DNA from: Ilex aquifolium
Lineage: Eukaryota > Streptophyta > Magnoliopsida > Aquifoliales > Aquifoliaceae
NCBI GenBank assembly: GCA_951799425.1
Contig: OX637394.1
Location: forward strand, 1,809,501 to 1,873,500
Length of the DNA: 64,000 nucleotides
Direction of reading: 5' to 3'
Below are positions 1 to 10,310 of this stretch, in pieces. The notes under the pieces are model-generated. The model saw only the letters and a program-made list of their open reading frames with translations. It did no database searches and was not told where the DNA came from. A program made the translations under genes and the position numbers. Positions within the stretch are counted from its first letter, which is position 1. Every line of letters starts with the position of its first letter.

Positions 1-1830
1 CTAGACATAATGTGATCTTCTAGAACATACTGAGGTGACACTGTAATCTGTCTTCAAGCTTTGATATATTATTGTCTTCCATATCTTGCAAAAGATCATG
101 GTAGGAGGTCATTCTGCTTGGAATGACCTCATTTACCTTTTGTCAACTCGTGAATAAAAGAGTTCGATCTAATCACTTGACCTGAATTAGGAATGAAAAT
201 TCTACTCGTGATATAACATGGACAATCTGAATGTTTGTATTTGAGGTTGTACCTCGACGACCCTGACATTTCCTCCTCTTGAAGTTGAATGTGCAAATGG
301 AGGTCGAAAAATATACCTTGATCATTGGTTCTTTTCATAAACCAATTATAAAAATATCCTTCTCCTTATTCTTGATATAATTTTTAGGTATCATAACTAT
401 AATCACTTTGTGGTGGAACACATTCAAAACTTCAAATTAAACACCACAAACCAATCCCGAGATGAGGTGGGAACATAGAATGGTAGGGTATGGAATAAGA
501 GTTGCGTGGCCAATTAAAAGAGATTGCACGTCTTGAGAATGTGAGGATAATTATATTCTCTTGACATTTTGTTTTAGACTTGAGAAAAATGGTCCCGATT
601 AGCTGCAAGTACGGTTAAGAATGTGTTGAATAAAAGCTCCCTCCACTTTTTCTCCTCTTTTTTGCTTTCTTCACTTTTCGGAGGATTAAAAGGGATTTTA
701 CATGCACCCCATGCCATGCCGTTCCTATAATAGGCTTTATGATTGAAATATCTATGGCAACAGGGTTTGAGTCCTAACCATTGTGGCTTGTTTAGATGTT
801 TATTTTTTGGGAGGTTTAGATTAAATTTATAGAACTTTCTCAAATTTAGTCCTAAGGATTTGCATGTGATATTAAAAAAAAATCAATTTCAAATTTGGTA
901 AGTGACATAAATACATGATATTGTTCAATTTACTAAAATGTCTATTATTAGGTAAATAAAAGAATATTTTTTTTGGAGTAAAATAGTATTTTCATCAATA
1001 AATCCAACTCTCCCTTTTGAAACCCACTCACCTTCTCATGGGTTTTATCAAACTTTTATTTGTGAGTTTTAATCAATTATTCACTACGGACCAAGTGCAG
1101 GTCAGAATTCATTTACCCTATGAATTCTAAACCTCAAAACTTGAACCAAATCCAAGTTTAGAATGTGTATTAGACTATTTTCATAAAATTCATCCTTTAA
1201 ATCTCATATACCAAATATGTCCTTAGAGTAGACCATCCCGATTTTATTATTTTTTATCAAAATTAAATTTTATTTTCAATCAAAACACTATGGGCCCCCA
1301 ATTTTGGCGATTAAACCTTATGATCTCCCATGCAACCCTTTCCCCTCGCATTTAATATTTTATGTTGTGATTTGATGGTGGGTGATAACAATGATAGTAA
1401 GAGTCGTGGTGATTTTATTGTGGTTTTGAATGCTTGTGTGTGACAAAGGGAAAGAAGAACAAAAAAGGATGAGGAGGGATTGTTAGTCTATTAGATTAAT
1501 TTGGTTATATTGATTTTTTTTTTTTTTTTTGGTTAGACATAATTATTATAAGAAAAAGGGTTGACAAAATTTTTACTCATAACCTTAACCAACAACGCGG
1601 GTTTTATAATGTTATTTTTTTTTACTTAGTTGGGCTGGGGAATGAATGACATACCAAACTCTTATTAAACATTTGCTCAAAGTCTTGTCCTTGTAATTTC
1701 GTAGGTATTGAAGGGTCCATGTTTTAATATGCAAAATATCATGAGGGGTGATCAAAGATTAACCAAAACTAACGGCTGGAGTGGAGACACATCCCAGTAT
1801 TTTGTTCCGGCTTAGGGTCCCACTGAGTAT
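1..1830. other. AT-rich intergenic DNA, no gene seen
   Basis: No recognisable coding region. The open frames here (for example 574-843 on the minus strand, 89 codons) match no family I know and have no splice or codon pattern typical of genes. The stretch around 780-1230 starts and ends with TTTAGATG-like and CCAAATATG-like sequence that could be the worn ends of a small inverted-repeat transposon, but I cannot fix its borders. A run of about 20 T lies near 1511-1530. Confidence 0.6.
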
Positions 1831-2272
1831 ACGTGGCAAGAGAGTATAATGCATCAGTGCAATTTCGAAAACACGTTTCAAAAGCTCGGAGCATCTGGTC
1901 CCGCAAAAAGAGTGATCATCGTATCAACCAAGAGGTGAAGCAATTACGGGACAGGTGGGTGTGGGACCCAATAGGAGGGGGTGTTCAGCCAGACTGACAC
2001 GTGTATGTAGACTGGCTGGGGGGAACAGATAGATCATAAATACACCCGTCGAGAACGACAAAATCCAAAGCCCACACAAAGCAAAGAGAGCAAAGAAAAG
2101 GGAACTCCCAGACTCTGACAAAAAACATGCCGTCACGCGTTTTCCGCTAAATGACAAAACACGTGTCGTCCCCGTGGCTTCTTTGGAGTTTTGTGGAGTT
2201 GTGAGGGTACTTTTGTCAATGGGTCTTGGGCTTGGCAAAAAAGAGTCGGACGGAACCTTTTGTCGCCACGTG
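1831..2272. promoter_or_regulatory. Cluster of G-box/ABRE elements in a GC-richer island
   Basis: The sequence shows an ACGTGGC element at 1831-1837 and three perfect CACGTG palindromes at 1998-2003, 2160-2165 and 2267-2272. These cores are bound by plant bZIP and bHLH factors. A TATA-like ATAAATACA near 2036 is followed by a purine-rich, leader-like stretch. No convincing ORF follows: the first ATG downstream opens only a few codons, and the 104-codon minus frame (1924-2238) resembles no family I know. It may be an orphan promoter, or a distal regulatory block of the GID1 gene whose leader begins about 1.1 kb downstream. The motifs are certain; their use is inferred. Confidence 0.5.
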
Positions 2273-2329
2273 CCTTAGCGTCCACCGCACGCTGGAAAAC
2301 TGTCGTCCTTTTTCGTGTTAGACATATAT

Positions 2330-3400
2330 TTAGAGATATAATAATTTATTTAATATAAATTAAATTCTCAATTTATAAAAATATAATAATTATTAATAAT
2401 AATTTAATTTTTATTTATTTTAATTCAATAACACAAAATTAATCCCAAATATTTTTCTCACTCAAAAAATTATTTTCCAGATATATAGATTATATATTGT
2501 TTACGATGGTTCCTTTATTGAAAAAGAAAGAACTTAGACAATGTAAAATGAGAAAACCTAAAGAACCAAAAGAGGACAATAACATGCTGCATTGTTTCTT
2601 TGGAAGTGGTTACCATTTGTTTTCTTTTGCTTAACCTTTGCAAGGAAGAACTGTTCAAGATAATAACGCATGTAAAATATTTTTTTGTATACAATCTCCA
2701 TAATTCAATAATTATCGTATGCATACATATAGAAAACTAGTAATAATTTTGTGTATAAAAATACTCTATAATATTAAAACAACAATGTTATACATCATCT
2801 CTGTGCATCATCTTAACATTGACCATTAAATTAATAGGTTTTGTAGAATTGATTAAATATCCAATAATTCTGATTGTATCACATTAGGTGGTATCCACCA
2901 TATTATTCATACTAAAAATCAAGTATTGATTATGTAATATTTATTTTTATTAATTTTAAAGTGAATAGAGAGAAAATAAGAAATAGATAGATGTGAATTA
3001 TTTGAGATGAATTATATATAATTGAATCAAAATAAAATAAATATTGACGGTTATATTTTTATAAGTTAAAAATTCAACTTTATATAATTATAATATTAGA
3101 TCAATATATTTATTAGTGATGTTTTATTATGGAATAATGATATTTTTTCAATGAAAGCCTATGAGCCTAACATTATGGGGGTAAAAAAAGAAAAATTGTA
3201 TAAGCGTGATATTGGATATTTACTTTTGGGTGAATAAAGAGTTGTATATAGAGACAAAATAATGTGGATGTAGGTGTGAATTCATGGACTTAGCTAAAGT
3301 AGGTTTGGCTTTAGCTTTAAATAACTTTTTATTAGTTAATCGAAACAATTGGAGAGTAGTGGAAGAATAAGAGTTAAAAAATAAACATAAAAATTAGAGT
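2330..3400. other. Very AT-rich intergenic DNA upstream of GID1
   Basis: Nothing gene-like is visible. The stretch is dominated by A/T runs, with short poly-A and TAAATT-type repeats. The last few hundred bases are presumably the proximal promoter of the GID1 gene, but I see no unambiguous TATA box with a matching leader. Confidence 0.55.
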
Positions 3401-3410
3401 TTTATTATAA

Positions 3411-3504
3411 ATGGTGGGACCTACTAAACAGTTTAATTCAGCCGCCCGCTTTGTCGTCTCTCTCGTCTCCGTCCACCACCGTCGTTCCTTTGCGTTTAAC
3501 TCCA

Positions 3505-3542
<38 letters not shown>

Positions 3543-3867
3543 CCTAGCCTCGTCTTATCATACCGCCTCCCCTCCCCTCCTCTCCCTCTTTCTCTTAATT
3601 TCGTTCTTTGGTTCTGTCTCTCTCGCTCTCTCTCTTTTGTGTTGTGTTTAGATCTTCTTCTGTGTCCAGGTGTCTTCTGTTTTATATTTCGGAAGTGTCT
3701 CTTCTTGTTCAGAACCCTCAACGAAGAATCAAAAGACAAGCCCACACAGAGCACAGACTTCGATCTTTCTCGTCTCTGAAGCGTTAATGAGTGGTCAAAG
3801 ACTGATCTTTTTGAAGATCAGTGTGACCTTTTAAGTTTTGAAAGGCCAAACCCTTTGAAGATAGATC
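3411..3867 (+). promoter_or_regulatory. Probable 5' leader of the GID1 gene with a (CT)n tract
   Basis: This pyrimidine-rich, relatively GC-rich stretch leads directly to the GID1 start codon. It holds a (CT)16-type microsatellite at about 3508-3539, followed by more CT/CCT-rich sequence to about 3640. Pyrimidine-rich leaders with CT microsatellites are common in plant genes and often mark the transcription start region. The open frames across it (126 codons minus, 122 codons plus) are low-complexity artefacts of the CT tract. The exact transcription start cannot be read from sequence. Confidence 0.6.
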
Positions 3868-5341
3868 ATGGCTGGTAGTAATGAAGTTAGGGTAAATGAA
3901 TCCAAGGTGTTATTCTCATCCTTTTCTGGCCATCTTCTCCTTAATATTTCTAAAATTCTTGCACATGTATGGACCATATCCAGATTAATTCGGACATTCT
4001 GTAATGATTTGGTTTTATGGGTTTACCTGAATTCTCCTCCTTTTATATTTCCTTTACTGGTATGAGTTTGCTGTCCAAGAAACTTGAAAACAAAGTCTGA
4101 TTTGGGGCAAAAGACTGAAGCTTTCTTGAATTTGGAGGGTTTGAGTTATCTTTAAATCTCTATTTAAGCTAATTACCCTGTTTATTGTCTCCTTCGTCCT
4201 AATTTTGGAGCCTCACTTGTATGATCGTTTGCTTATCTATTCTGTTATTTTGGGGTTCTTTATCAACTATTTTTTGATTTATGTTCTGGGTATGCTTCAG
4301 TTTCTCCAAATTATCTTATCCCATGTATCTATGTCTTTTGTGTAGAGGGTGGTTCCACTGAATACATGGATCCTCATATCCAATTTCAAGCTAGCTTACA
4401 ACATGCTTCGCCGACCTGATGGCACATTCAATCGAGATTTGGCCGAATTTCTCGACCGTAAAGTCCCCGCCAACACGATTCCGGTCGATAAGGTTTACTC
4501 TTTTGATGTAGTCGATCGAGCCACAAGCCTTCTAAACCGTGTTTACAGGCCAGCCCCTGAAAACGAGGCTCAATGGGGCATTGTAGAGCTTGAAAAACCC
4601 TTGAGCACCACTGAAATTGTCCCCGTCATAATTTTCTTCCATGGCGGAAGCTTTACCCATTCCTCTGCCAATAGTGCCATCTACGATACATTTTGCCGTC
4701 GCCTTGTTAGCAATTGCAAGGCTGTTGTGGTGTCTGTGAATTACCGGCGATCACCCGAACACCGATACCCTTGTGCATATGATGATGGATGGGCAGCTCT
4801 TAAATGGGTTCACTCAAGATCATGGCTTCAGAGTGGGGAAGATTCTAAAGTTTATGCGTACTTGGCTGGAGATAGTTCTGGTGGTAATATTGCTCATCAT
4901 GTTGCTGTGAGGGCTGCTGAATCGGGAGTTGAGGTATTAGGCAATATACTACTTCATCCAATGTTTGGCGGAGAAATCAGAACGGAATCGGAGAAAAAAT
5001 TGGATGGTAAATATTTTGTGACAGTTCAAGACAGAGATTGGTATTGGAGAGCATATCTACCCGAAGGGGACGATAGAGACCATCCGGCGTGTAATATATT
5101 TGGTCCCAGAGGCATAAGTCTTGAAGGACTAAAGTTTCCAAAAAGTCTTGTTGTTGTGGCTGGCTTGGATCTTGCTCAGGATTGGCAATTAGCTTATGTT
5201 GATGGACTCGGGAAATCGGGGAAAGAGGTAAAACTCTTGTACCTAAAGCAAGCGACGATTGGGTTCTACTTCTTGCCGAACAATGAACATTTCTATTGCC
5301 TCATGGACGAGATTAAGAATTTCGTGAATTCTAACTGTTAA
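3868..5341 (+). CDS. GID1: Gibberellin receptor GID1 (two exons, 344 aa)
   Basis: Soluble nuclear gibberellin receptor. With GA bound, its N-terminal lid closes and the complex recruits DELLA repressors for SCF-SLY1/GID2 ubiquitination. Exon 1 is 3868-3906 (MAGSNEVRVNESK); the intron 3907-4345 has GT and AG ends and is in phase 0; exon 2 is 4346-5341, starting RVVPLNTW. A short first exon is typical of GID1 genes. Seen in the protein: the lid TWILISNFKLAYN; the HGG oxyanion motif at about 112-114; GDSSGG with the nucleophile-position Ser near 191; Asp near 288 in GLDLAQDW; and Ile near 318 (QATIGFY) where carboxylesterases have the catalytic His. That loss is the hallmark that separates GID1 from active hydrolases. 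The length equals that of known GID1 proteins, no frame break is present, and the C-terminus (NFVNSNC) is complete. It appears functional. Subtype (A/C versus B) was not assigned. Confidence 0.95.
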
Positions 5342-5860
5342 TAGATTACTTACCTTCAACTACAGTCAGCCATACATAACAGAAGCTTGACAATTCACTG
5401 GGGTTCTTTTCTTTTCTTTTGTTTATTCCCTCCTTTTGTAGTGATGGTGTGTAGTTATATGGTTGTGTAATATTGTTCCTTTTACTGTTTTTGTCAATTG
5501 TGGTGGCGGTATGAGAGTGGTGCACCTTAGGGGGACTGGTTTTTCCTCCGTCTGAAGATGATTTCCTGTCCTCTTGGTGGAAAAGATTACCCCAAGTAGA
5601 AAGGTCGGTTCGGTTGAATCGTAACTTAATTATGGATTCCGCTGAAGAACTTAATTTTTCAGGCTTACACCGCCAAAACTCCGGCCATGGAGGAGGAGGT
5701 CATAGGACAATGGGGTTGGTGTTTGGTGGTTGGTCAGGTGGTTCCAGTGCATTGACTACCATCAAGAAAGCTAATTTCAGAACATGGATCAGCAATGCTA
5801 GGAATGCTATTGTGATCATGTATGTTATACTGTTTCTCTAAAATATATAAAGATTTTGTT
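5342..5860 (+). other. Probable 3' UTR of GID1
   Basis: Sequence after the GID1 stop is moderately GC-balanced and T-rich, as plant 3' UTRs are. A 75-codon frame (5614-5841) with a Gly/His-rich start and a hydrophobic tail lies here. It resembles no family I know, and I treat it as untranslated. The end of the transcript is not resolved. Confidence 0.45.
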
Positions 5861-7999
5861 GGGTTATTTCTCACTTGGATTGGATCTCTCCTTTCTGATG
5901 GAATGGACTTTTCTTTGTACTTCTGCTAATATTGATCTCCTCAGCATCTGAACTTGCATATTGTAAAACAGAAACTATAGTGCAGCTAACCTAACCTTTT
6001 AAGAAACTCTAAGGTTGCTCAGAATATTTTTCTGTCTCCGGCTTCGGTAGAATTCTAATGATCAAACACTGCAAAAAGATGAGGGAAAAATTCAGTAAGA
6101 TATCGGAGAAGTGAAATATACGAGATCACAAATGTAGATTACTCGCGACTAAATATGAATTGAGACAAGTTTTATAAAGCCTTTTGAAAAATCCCGATCT
6201 TCCTAGTGATAGCGAGAGCGTCCCTGGCAAGCCCTCCAGAACCCGCCAACGCTTGTGGAAAATTGGGTCAGTAGGTCCTCGAGCCATCCGACCATAGGTG
6301 TGGATAACAAGGCCACTTTCGCAACCTTCTCCCTTCTGCCCTTGTGTCCCCTTTTTTTCAAATCATTAGATTTTGAGGAATGTATTAGCAAATTGTTATT
6401 ATCTCAGCGAGTCCACCAATTCTGTCTCAATTCTCTGTACACAGCAATGCTGCAGCTCCAGTGAATGTCAAATTAGCAAATTTGGCTACACCAACCCTTT
6501 AAATATGGCTTTTATATGGTTCAATACAAATTTGATATGACATGAATTTGAAGTATACATTACATAAATTTTAACGTGGTATGACTTAAATTGGACTTGA
6601 TTCCCATCTTTCAGTATTATGAAACGTTAAAGATCTGGTTTTTCACTGGCAGCTGGTGTGTCCATTTTGAGCATAAAAAGTAAGTGATAAAAGAATCCTT
6701 GTACTAATCATCTTCTGGGCTGCGTGTTACGTGGTGGACCGTGGAGTCCGGTGGTCACCCCCAAAACCAAAGCCAAACCCCATCCACCAAAACATTTTCG
6801 CAAAAGAGTGATTGGACAGAGTCAGAAACATGGTTCTCGCCATCTGTCGACGTTGATTTGATTAAATTCTTGTCAGCTCTTGATTGCTTGTTCTTTGTGG
6901 GTAGTTTGGAGTCTGGATAGCAGCGAAAGACAGCAATTGGCTTTGTTTGGGTGGAGGGAAACTCATCTTCTAGTGGGTTCCACTTTTGGATCTATCTCAT
7001 TTCTGAGGGACCACTTTGTGGAAAATCTCTCTCTCTCTCTCTCTCAATTTTAAGCTGTTGGGTGGGATTGCTTTTGAAGTATTCAATGGCCACTAAAGGG
7101 TAAAAACAGCTAAGGTTGGAAAAGGACAACAAACCCTTGTTTAAATTGACTTTATGGTCCTTTAATTGCTTAAAATATATGCTTAATTTTAACTCTATAT
7201 CACCAATATAATCAGTTTGGTTGGTTTGATTATTAAATATTTGTTATGGCTTTTTCTTGTCTTATTGTCAAATTTTTCTAGTACAGATTATTAGCTGGTT
7301 TGGTGTTTGAATTTGTTGTTTAGTGCGACAATGTGAAGTCATTATCATCGAACGGCGTTTGTTTAACACAGATTATGGACAAATTTTGTTAAGTTGTTTG
7401 TCAGCATTTTGCATTAATCTATTTTTGGTATGTTGTTTGCGGCAGCTTCCCTGTTCACACTCACTCCTTACTCCTTATTGTGTGCCGTCCACTGATTTTG
7501 ATCATATTTAAAAGCTGGAATGAGAATACATAAGTCTCCCTGGGTTATTGTCTTTACTTTTGGGCTTATTTTGTGTTTTAAATTTCTAAGTAAATGATGT
7601 AGAACGAGAATCAATAATTATTTTATTTTATTTTTATAATTTGTTTAGAGTAAGGGTTAATTAGGAATATTCTAAAGTTATTTATTGTCTAAATCATGTT
7701 AATTTTTTTAATTAATTAGACATATGTTTATTTATTTTTAGAAAATTTCATAAGATTATGATTTGTTTCAATTTTAGAAAACCTAGGATTTTGAGTTTTT
7801 TTATAAATTGTCATATGTTGTACAATTCTAGACAATTAATGAATAGAAAATTATAATATTTGTAGAGTATTCTTTTTTTTTTCTTTGTGGATTTAGAGTG
7901 CTTTTATTCTTTATATTTGGAGACTGTGATCTCTTTGTGTCTACTGTTATGTGCTGCATCAGTAAATAAATTGTGAAGGTTTGAGAGAAATAAGTCGTA
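5861..7999. other. Intergenic DNA with a short (CT)n tract
   Basis: No gene is supported. 6200-6470 has somewhat higher GC and a 69-codon frame (6255-6464) that I do not recognise. 6700-7080 looks leader-like: a TTACGTGG element near 6727, GC-richer sequence and a (CT)10 tract at about 7026-7045, but no ORF follows. From 7130 onward the sequence is AT-rich and featureless. Confidence 0.5.
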
Positions 8000-8168
8000 G
8001 ATTGTGGTGAAGGGGGGACAAGCTTTTGGGGTTAGATAATGAGAGATTTATCGTTAATGAATACTTTAGTCCTGACGAGTATGACCTACTTTTGACAGGA
8101 CAAGAAAGAGAATTAGTCGAGGCGAGCGTACATTGACCCGAACACTCCTGGCCGTTGGAAAAAAAAAT
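8000..8168 (+). mobile_element. SINE-like copy, 5' part diverged
   Basis: The 3' two thirds match the better-preserved copy at about 9791-10028 in order and wording: GAGATTTATC, then ATGAATAC, TAGTCGAGG, a CCGAACAC-type block, a CCGTTGGA/CCATTGAA block and an A-run. The tRNA-like head is not recognisable in this copy. It is in the same orientation as the second copy. SINEs are non-coding and are mobilised by LINE reverse transcriptase. Confidence 0.5.
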
Positions 8169-8636
8169 AGAGCTAATATGAGATAGGTCGATTGATAATT
8201 AGTTTGATGATTCAGACAGCTTTGCGTGTATAAATAGAGTTCTAAGTTTCTAGTATTATGTAACTCTATTAATCAATGCACCATTTCGAAGCTAATGTGG
8301 ACTTTCATATGGTCAAAAGTATAAAATCCAAATTAATGGGAGTATGAATATCTTAGAAACCACAAGAAGATATTTTCCTGTCCAAAATCTAGCTACAAAT
8401 AATTTTATTACACGGACACCTCTCACATTTCAAAAATTACACAGAAACCCCTTGACATTTGAACACGTGTGACAGTCGTACCCCTTTTGTCTAACAAACG
8501 TTAACAATTTCATTAAAAAGATTTTTTTAACCCTCATATATCTTTGAGATTTACCAATGTTCATATCCAATATATCCAACTCACCCCTCTATTTGACTAA
8601 GACAAAATAAATAAACTAAAAAAAAATTAATACTTC

Positions 8637-8927
8637 CTACGTTCCAGTCAGCTTACCATTATCCTCATGAATGTGGTGGTGGTGGTGGTGGTGGTGGTGG
8701 TGGTTGTGATGATCATGGTCATGGTGGTGGTGGTGAGAATCGGTGGACTTGGAGTGACAGATGATGTACCGCAGATGAGTACAACTACGGGTAGAGAAGG
8801 GTTTCAGATGTAAGGAAGATAGGAGGGTTTGGTACTGGTGATTTGGCCTGAAAGAGTTGACTCTTATTCTTCTTCGACTTCTGCAAGTAAATCCGGTGGA
8901 GGCAAGAGGAAGACGCAGAGTTTCCAT
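8637..8927 (-). pseudogene. N-terminal fragment of an HMA1-type P1B ATPase
   Basis: From METLRLPLASTG the frame runs 96 codons: a Ser/Arg-rich, acid-poor stretch like a chloroplast transit peptide, then an Asp/His-rich block with runs of ten His, then GKLTGT and a stop. Plant chloroplast HMA1 ATPases start the same way, with a transit peptide followed by a poly-His metal-binding block before the first membrane segment. All transmembrane and catalytic parts are missing and a stop follows at once. It is therefore a captured first-exon fragment, not a working pump. It lies inside the inverted-repeat element above, and an in-frame extension to 8960 adds 11 codons of unrelated sequence. Confidence 0.55.
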
Positions 8928-9010
8928 GGTTGTAGATTGAGAAGAACTTACATGTTTCAAGCCATTGATCCCCCAAGGGCCGAGGTTGGGTACGAAGCCA
9001 TTGATCCCCT

Positions 9011-9274
9011 CTAGTGCGATATCGATGGCTGGAAGTGGTGGGTAGCTGAGGTAGGTTGTCTGTTTTGCAGTGTGCTGGCTATGTCTTGGAGGAGGTGAGT
9101 TCGATTTTTGGGTTTGACAGTGGGGGCTTGTGACGGTGGGAGTGGCGGTGGTTGCGGTGAGGTAACAATTAGGATGGTTAAACTGTTGTGGTGGGAGTTG
9201 CAGTGAGGTAACAGTGGTTGGTGGTTGTGGGTGGCAGACGATCGTGGGAAGTGGTGGTGGTGGTGTTGAGGCAT
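9011..9274 (-). other. Unrecognised His/Pro-rich open frame in the element
   Basis: 87 codons of low-complexity His, Pro and Ser sequence arising from GGTGGT-type repeats. It may be captured leader or coding DNA, but no family match is evident. I do not consider it a gene. Confidence 0.25.
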
Positions 9275-9790
9275 AATTTTAGTAAGGTAAATTTGGTATA
9301 ATCATTGAAATTTGATAAACATTGTTGTTAATTCAAAATAGTTAAATGTATTGATCAAAACCAAAAAATTAACTTAATATTGGAAAGATAAGATTGAATT
9401 CAATGACAAAATCATAAGGTTTAATTTGAATTAGGTGTTAAATTTGTTTAAGTATTAAGTTTAATTTGGATTAGGTGCTAAATTTGCTTTAGTATTAAGT
9501 TTAATTTGATTTAGGTGTTAAATTTATTTAATTAGGGTCTGATTTATAATTTAGTTTGCTTTGAGTTTTTTTTTTTTTCAATGTTCGTGTAATAAAATCA
9601 AATGTCAGGGGGTGTGAGTGTAATTTATCCTTTTTTTCAACTTAGAACAGAGAAGATTATTGTCATTTTTTGACTTTTGTTAACGACATCCATTATTTGA
9701 CCGTATTTGGGGTCTTAGTGTAATTTTTAAAATGTGAGGGGTATTTGTGTAATAAAACTAAATGTCAGTGGGTGTGAGTGTAATTTATCC

Positions 9791-10028
9791 TAAATTTTTT
9801 GAACTTCAACGATAGTTTAAATGGTAATAAAAACGAGCTACGTTCTGAGTTCGAATCTTAACAACCCATTGGAGCCGGACCATGCGAGATTTATCTCTCA
9901 TGAATACCCTAATCTCGACGTGGATGGTCTAATTTTGACTGAACCGAGGAAAAGATTAGTCGAGGTACATGTAATTTGGTCCGCACACCCTTAACCATTG
10001 AACTAAAAAAAATAAAATAAAATTTTTG
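9791..10028 (+). mobile_element. tRNA-derived SINE, nearly complete
   Basis: An internal pol III promoter is visible: box A TAGTTTAAATGG at 9813-9824 fits the consensus exactly, and box B AGTTCGAATCT lies at 9848-9858. The body runs to an A-rich tail at about 10005-10020. Flanking AAATTTTTTG at the left and AAATTTTTG at the right could be a target-site duplication. A related but 5'-decayed copy lies at about 8000-8168. Confidence 0.65.
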
Positions 10029-10133
10029 TGCTGCAGGTTATGTTGGATACAAAAATTATGACTATGATATAGATTGGCATGCATATAAAAGGGTGGAGGT
10101 GAATTAGTGGTAAGAGCTTAGTTGATGAACACT

Positions 10134-10310
10134 GATCCAAATACTATTTGTACATGGTCAGATTTGGCTAACGCCTTTGTGACGCACTATGCATACAATA
10201 CGAATAGTTATCAAGGCGTAAGCTAGAACTCGTTAAGTAAGAAAACGAGAAGAGGAACCAAAACATCGATATTTGACATCTGAGTATGGTAGGGTATTAG
10301 TTTCTTGTTG
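10134..10310 (+). pseudogene. Decayed Ty3/gypsy gag fragment
   Basis: The translation in the frame from 10134 reads WSDLANAFVTHYAYNT, an in-frame stop, then SLSKKTRRGTKTS. This resembles the plant retrotransposon gag motif W-x-DL-x-x-AF-x-x-HY followed by a KK-rich block. In-frame stops and short length show that it is a relic. No LTR or other pol part lies next to it. Confidence 0.5.

Larger units (their letters stand above)
8405..9791. mobile_element. Probable Pack-MULE-type element with captured gene pieces
   Basis: The left edge (about 8405-8470: ATTACACGGACACCTCTCAC, then AAAAATTACAC) is an inverted match to the right edge (about 9715-9791), which ends in GTGTGAGTGTAATTTATCC. A second copy of the right terminus lies at about 9580-9630, so the right end is duplicated or nested. 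The left end lacks the outermost 20 or so bases and no clean 9-bp target duplication is visible, so the class call is inferred from the GGATAAATTACAC-type terminus common among plant Mutator-like elements. The interior carries His-codon-rich gene fragments, including an HMA1-like N-terminus. Confidence 0.5.

Noticed and set aside
5614-5841. Small gene of 75 codons after GID1
   Set aside because: Falls within the probable GID1 3' UTR, with no family match and no separate promoter signal.
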